Under the pieces are notes generated by a model. That model had not been told where the DNA came from, did no database searches, and saw only the letters and a list, made by a program, of their open reading frames with translations. A program made the position numbers and the translations under genes. From contig JAGFNQ010000189.1 of the NCBI GenBank assembly GCA_024364735.1, positions 186,001 to 250,000 on the forward strand: a stretch of DNA of 64,000 nucleotides, written 5' to 3'. Source of the stretch: Boesenbergia rotunda. Taxonomy: Eukaryota; Streptophyta; Magnoliopsida; Zingiberales; Zingiberaceae. Shown one piece after another: positions 60,606 through 64,000 of the stretch (position 1 is the first letter of the stretch; each line of letters starts with the position of its first letter).

Positions 60606-61247
60606 TCAAAAGCGACAGGCAGTGGATTTGGAAGGGCCGAGCTCGAGTAAGCCCGCGCTGTAGAGGACGATTCCATCACTCAACTTCTTCTCGAAGATGA
60701 GTGAGACCCCTCTACTGTTATCTCTCTCCCCTCTCCTTGGCTCTTTGTATTGCCGCCGGACTGTGCAGTTCCTCACCGGCGACGACACCACGAATACCCT
60801 GCAGTAGCGAGCCAGGTACTTGGATCTCAGCTGCGTTTGCAGGTAGAAGTAGCCCCGCCGGTCGGTGACTCCCTCACCCTGGCCACGCTGCTTGTCACAC
60901 CGCCATTGCACCTCAGAAGAACCACCACACCTGTGCGAGATTCGGCATAAATTCTACAGTTAGACGATCGGATTGAAATTTGTTAAAATTATGAAATTAG
61001 ATGTAAAAAATTTCACCTCGAAGAGGAGCAGCGTTCAGTGATGGCACATAGCCAGGGAGATAGCATCTGCAGTAGACGACCCCCTCGGCTGCCATGGTGA
61101 AGTTTGATGCCAATGGCAGCTGTACTGGAGGAGCAGCCGGAGCCGGAGCTCCTTGTGCATTCGAAGGGAGGAGAGCAACGCTCAGGACAAGAACTCCAGT
61201 GCAAGGCAAAGTTGACGATCAAGTATTGACGAAATGACCCTAGCCAT
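60606..61247 (-). CDS. Ole e 1/extensin-family secreted protein (frame breaks)
   Basis: Pollen Ole e 1/extensin-domain protein, a secreted cell-wall type protein. Exons 61247-61017 and 60930-60606, about 185 residues if two one-base deletions are assumed. Start ATG 61247 gives MARVISSIL, the beginning of a signal peptide, but the frame must shift before VLVLSVALLPSNAQG. The domain follows: AAEGVVYCRCYLPGYVPSLN, GVVLLRCNGGVTSSVA, a second frame break near 60882, then GVTDRRGYFYLQTQLRSKYL, YCRVFVVSSPVRNCTVRR and EKKLSDGIVLYSAGLLELGP. Conserved cysteines and the GYFYL strand fit the family. An in-frame ATG start for the main frame was not found. Pseudogene or sequence errors; biochemical role unknown. 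Confidence 0.75.
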
Positions 61248-61318
61248 GGCACCAAGTATAAATCTCTCTTTCTAACTCTCAGTTCTTATATAATTCAATT
61301 GCACCTGAACTACCACCC

Positions 61319-61326
61319 TATTTATA
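61319..61326 (-). promoter_or_regulatory. TATA box of the Ole e 1-like gene
   Basis: TATAAATA on the minus strand (CTGCTATAAATAGGG), about 72 bp before ATG 61247. An intact core promoter favours a recently functional gene. Confidence 0.65.
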
Positions 61327-61869
61327 GCAGCTCCTTGCTGGAATTCATGAGGAAGAAGAATGAAATATAGAGATTAACAATTAGAAGCTGGCCATGCACG
61401 CAAATCCTGATTGGATCGAGCATCGTAAAACGATGGGCGCGGATTTAGTTACTGCATCTGGCATTGAACCATGCACATGAACAAGTTCATGGTTTGCGTC
61501 TGAGTCAACCCTCGATCGTTGCAATATTAGTTTTATTATGAAGGCAGGCTATATACGTGACTTCCACGTTGATTCTAAATGTGGGGAAGAAGTCGCCGTT
61601 TGCCTCCATGGCCGTAGTTGGTGTCCTGCAAAAGGGACTCTGCTCGAGCATCGTAAACAATAAAACGAAGAGTTGACGAAGTACTTCATAGTAGTGTGTG
61701 ATGGCTCTGAACAAGTCATTGCAGGTTGATCGGACGAGGAGCTGCCTCTAGTCGGATGCTTCCTGATAGGGTCGGCGAGAGATGAAGTTGCTTTTGGATC
61801 AAGCAAACTAGGAGTTGTCGGTTGTCGATTTGGGACTAAGAAAGAGGACAACCAAAGGTACATCTAGAA

Positions 61870-62720
61870 CGTGCGAAGATCAATGGAATGACGACATCAA
61901 ACAATGAATTGTCCGGTATCGGTACGATCGTTGGCGATAAGAGAGAGAGGCACGAAGACTTCATCTGAGGTCCCGAGCTAGGATCCTGAATTGACGACCA
62001 TCGAATCGAATTCGGTCCCGGGCACCTCCTGACTCGGCCACCAAATCCACTTTCCCGACCCAGGGCTAGGTCGGGAAGCTCAGTCCTCAGCACCCCGTAG
62101 ATCGGACAATCAGTAGACCCGAAAGATGGTAAAGCAGATACAGCTCGGCAAACCCCTCGACTCATGGCATACCCTCGACCCGGGCCGTACCACTCGGACC
62201 CGCCGGTTGTCCATCGATCTCCGGGCCAGTCCCTCCATGCACCGACACACTCATCAGGACACTTTGGGTACCATGGCGCGGGGGGCGATGCACGCCCTAC
62301 TCATTCATGACACACGTCACGAACATCCCGCTGACTTGATACGGTTGTACTATCCGAGCACACCGCGCCATGCCGCGGTAACCCTAGTTGCTCTCCCACG
62401 AGCTGACAAGCACCATACCCCTATTTCGTTAACACGGATAGGGGTTGTCAGCTCCCCGGCTATATAAGCCCTCCATTCCTTATTCCGCAGGTAGACGCAA
62501 TTGCACTCCCTCTATTGCATCCCCTTTGCTTCACTATATTTCCTGCGGATACTGACTTAACTGTCGGAGGGCCTGATCGGGGAAATTCATCGGCGGGTTT
62601 GCTAATGGTCATCTTCTCGCAGGTCGGTGCTAGGTCAGCAGCTCGTGGCACTCGGGCAACCATCTGGTCCTTTGGACTTCCACCTCGCTTCGTGACAGGA
62701 TCAGTATCGGAACCAAAGGT
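61870..62720 (+). mobile_element. Gypsy-type LTR (solo or truncated)
   Basis: GC-rich U3, TATA box (GGCTATATAAGCCC, 62461-62467), leader with CTTCACTATATTTCCTGCGG, then the U5 signature ACTGACTTAACTGTCGGAGG GCCTGATCGGGGAAA, typical of Tat/Athila-like LTRs. No gag or pol on either side. Ends were not fixed. Confidence 0.6.
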
Positions 62721-63427
62721 ATATCTAGCTCGTAAAGAAATTCAATTCCATTCATTTCCAAACAGGATCTACATCCATCCCTGTTATCAGAACCTGTCCT
62801 TCGTGCTTATTTCAGGTCAGACCGCAGTTATGTGATTCTGCCCCAAAGTCGAAGGATCTGACTCAAGCCCTTTGTCGGATTAGACCAATATGACTCCTTT
62901 TTAAACCGGAATAGATTAGATCATGAATCTGATACTTAAAAGCGGAAAAGTCCCAGTTTAGTTTAGATTTTGTTTGTCTGCTAACAGAAATGGGCCATCG
63001 TGCAAGACAAAGGCGTGGCAACAGGGTTCTTGGCCGAACGAGAAGGCATCTGCCTGCTTCTCCATTAGCAGACACCACCTACAAGAAGAACACATCACAA
63101 TCTAACTTAAAAATGCTTAGTTCGCAAAGAGAGCCGTTGTTACATTTGCTCGGTCCGATTTCAAATCTGTTTCAACTCACCAAACTAAACTTGTAATTGT
63201 TCAAATGGAACTCTTGTGGTTGGATTACTTGCTCCCATCGCATGTCGACTTTTGTAGCTAGCTAGGAGCTAGCCATAAACAATATAATTGCAGGTCACGA
63301 GCGAGCGGTACGATCCCCATGAGCATGCAGTTCCAGGCACCAATTCCGTTGGATTCTGCTACAAATACCGCCTTCTTTCGCTTCTCGTTCATCTTGTTCC
63401 AGTCGATAGCAGGCGTGATCACTTCTG
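62721..63427. other. Intergenic region and OVATE gene promoter
   Basis: No gene recognised. The final 130 bp is probably the leader of the following gene. Confidence 0.45.
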
Positions 63428-64000
63428 ATGGAGAAGTCTGCCGATAGAAGTCGCTGCAGCAAGCTGAAGCAGCGGTTCGCGCGGATGCTGCTCGGTTCCT
63501 CCTGCTCCGCCGCCGGCTTCGCGGCCAAGCCTCCGGCGGCGCAGCTGCCGGAGACCGAGGTCGACGCCGGGTGGAACCAACCGTGCAAGCTCGACCAGCG
63601 GTACTGGTCCTTTCCAGCCGATGGACGGCGGCGCTGCCGGCGCGTAGCTCCGGTCGTGCAGGTCTCCATCAACTGCGGCGGGCTCCGGTCCGTCGAAGCT
63701 TCCGAGCCGTTGCTTCCCTTGATTGATACTGAGGAGGAGAGAAAGTGGAAGCCGAATGGAAGTAAGAAGCAGAGGAGCAAGATAGATTTGGATCCGAGAA
63801 CGAAGAGAAGAAGCTTCCCCTGTTTATCTTCCTCGGACGACGAGTTCGATCTCTTCGGCAGCGAGGATGAGGAGGAGGAGGAATCGAGAACTACTCTGTT
63901 CTCGTCCAAGAGCTTCTCCTCAGATTCCTCCGAGTTCTACCACCACACCACCAGCAAGAACAAGAGCAAAAACACACAGAGCATGAGGTCCACACGACTC
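63428..64000 (+). CDS. OFP: OVATE family protein, N-terminal part (runs off the right edge)
   Basis: Plant-specific transcriptional repressor family that partners TALE homeodomain proteins and controls organ shape. ATG 63428 opens 191 codons without a stop up to the window edge. Visible: MEKSADRSRCSKLKQRFARM at the start, a Cys/Ala-rich stretch (LLGSSCSAAGFAAKPPA), basic KKQRSKIDLDPRTKRRSFPC, acidic DDEFDLFGSEDEEEEE, and TLFSSKSFSSDSSEFYH. The last is the hallmark Ser-rich motif of OFP6/7/8-type proteins. The C-terminal OVATE domain would lie beyond 64000. No introns are expected in most OFPs and none is seen. The opposite strand is also open here, but its product has no family resemblance. 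Confidence 0.8.
   Translation, partial: MEKSADRSRCSKLKQRFARMLLGSSCSAAGFAAKPPAAQLPETEVDAGWNQPCKLDQRYWSFPADGRRRCRRVAPVVQVSINCGGLRSVEASEPLLPLIDTEEERKWKPNGSKKQRSKIDLDPRTKRRSFPCLSSSDDEFDLFGSEDEEEEESRTTLFSSKSFSSDSSEFYHHTTSKNKSKNTQSMRSTRL

Noticed and set aside
63295..63909. 204-codon minus-strand ORF with a hydrophobic stretch
   Set aside because: Antisense to the OVATE-family reading frame, which carries recognisable motifs; the minus product has none.

Overview
This is a nuclear plant genomic window: genes broken by GT-AG introns, TATA boxes, a plastid-targeted ribosomal protein, and large blocks of LTR retrotransposons, MITEs and LINE pieces. The gene families point to an angiosperm. The retroelement style (Copia elements with very long LTRs full of GATCGGTC-type inverted repeats, and Tat-like gag pseudogenes) suggests a monocot, perhaps Zingiberales. 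That placement is inference only.

Layout. 1-4461 (-): site-2 protease (S2P) homologue, running off the left edge and carrying a 5'-truncated RTE LINE in an intron. 4.6-12.3 kb: low-complexity DNA, MITEs, an S-receptor-kinase PAN-domain remnant, and an internally deleted hAT element with an LTR inside it. 12400-12970 (-): a CAPRICE-like single-repeat R3 MYB. 13.1-22.8 kb: nested retroelements, namely the 3' end of a SIRE-like Copia element with a 2.4-kb LTR, an opposite-strand Copia gag, a gypsy Transposase_28-type pseudogene, and further LTR fragments. 23859-24901 (+): SNAP33-type Qbc-SNARE. 25663-28000 (+): MBF1 coactivator. 28138-30005: solo LTR with a 5-bp target-site duplication. 31055-33008 (+): plastid ribosomal protein bS20c. 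33390-34540: a large inverted repeat. 35744-36562 (+): SHAQKYF-type MYB repressor. 36.6-42.1 kb: AT-rich DNA with a Tourist-like MITE. 42143-49417 (-): SYP71-type Qc-SNARE. 50414-54174 (-): malectin-like LRR receptor kinase. 55898-59623 (+): FOREVER YOUNG-like short-chain dehydrogenase. 60606-61247 (-): Ole e 1/extensin-family secreted protein. 61.9-62.7 kb: gypsy-type LTR. 63428 to the right edge (+): OVATE family protein.

The genes form no operon or cluster. There are two thematic links: two SNAREs (SNAP33-like Qbc and SYP71-like Qc), and three small transcription regulators (R3 MYB, SHAQKYF MYB, OVATE). Exon structures were worked out by hand from splice signals, phase and family conservation. 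Most close perfectly in frame. SNAP33, the FEY-like gene and the Ole e 1 gene each need one or two single-base corrections. Together with a lone N flanked by a ~280-bp direct duplication in a SYP71 intron, this suggests residual assembly errors, although real pseudogenisation is not excluded.

I found no convincing undescribed multi-gene system. The most unusual structures are non-coding: a ~1.15-kb near-complete foldback at 33390-34540, a five-copy MITE family including a double-length foldback member, and LTR-embedded arrays of GATCGGTC inverted repeats and GGTGAGTGAAGCC tandem repeats.
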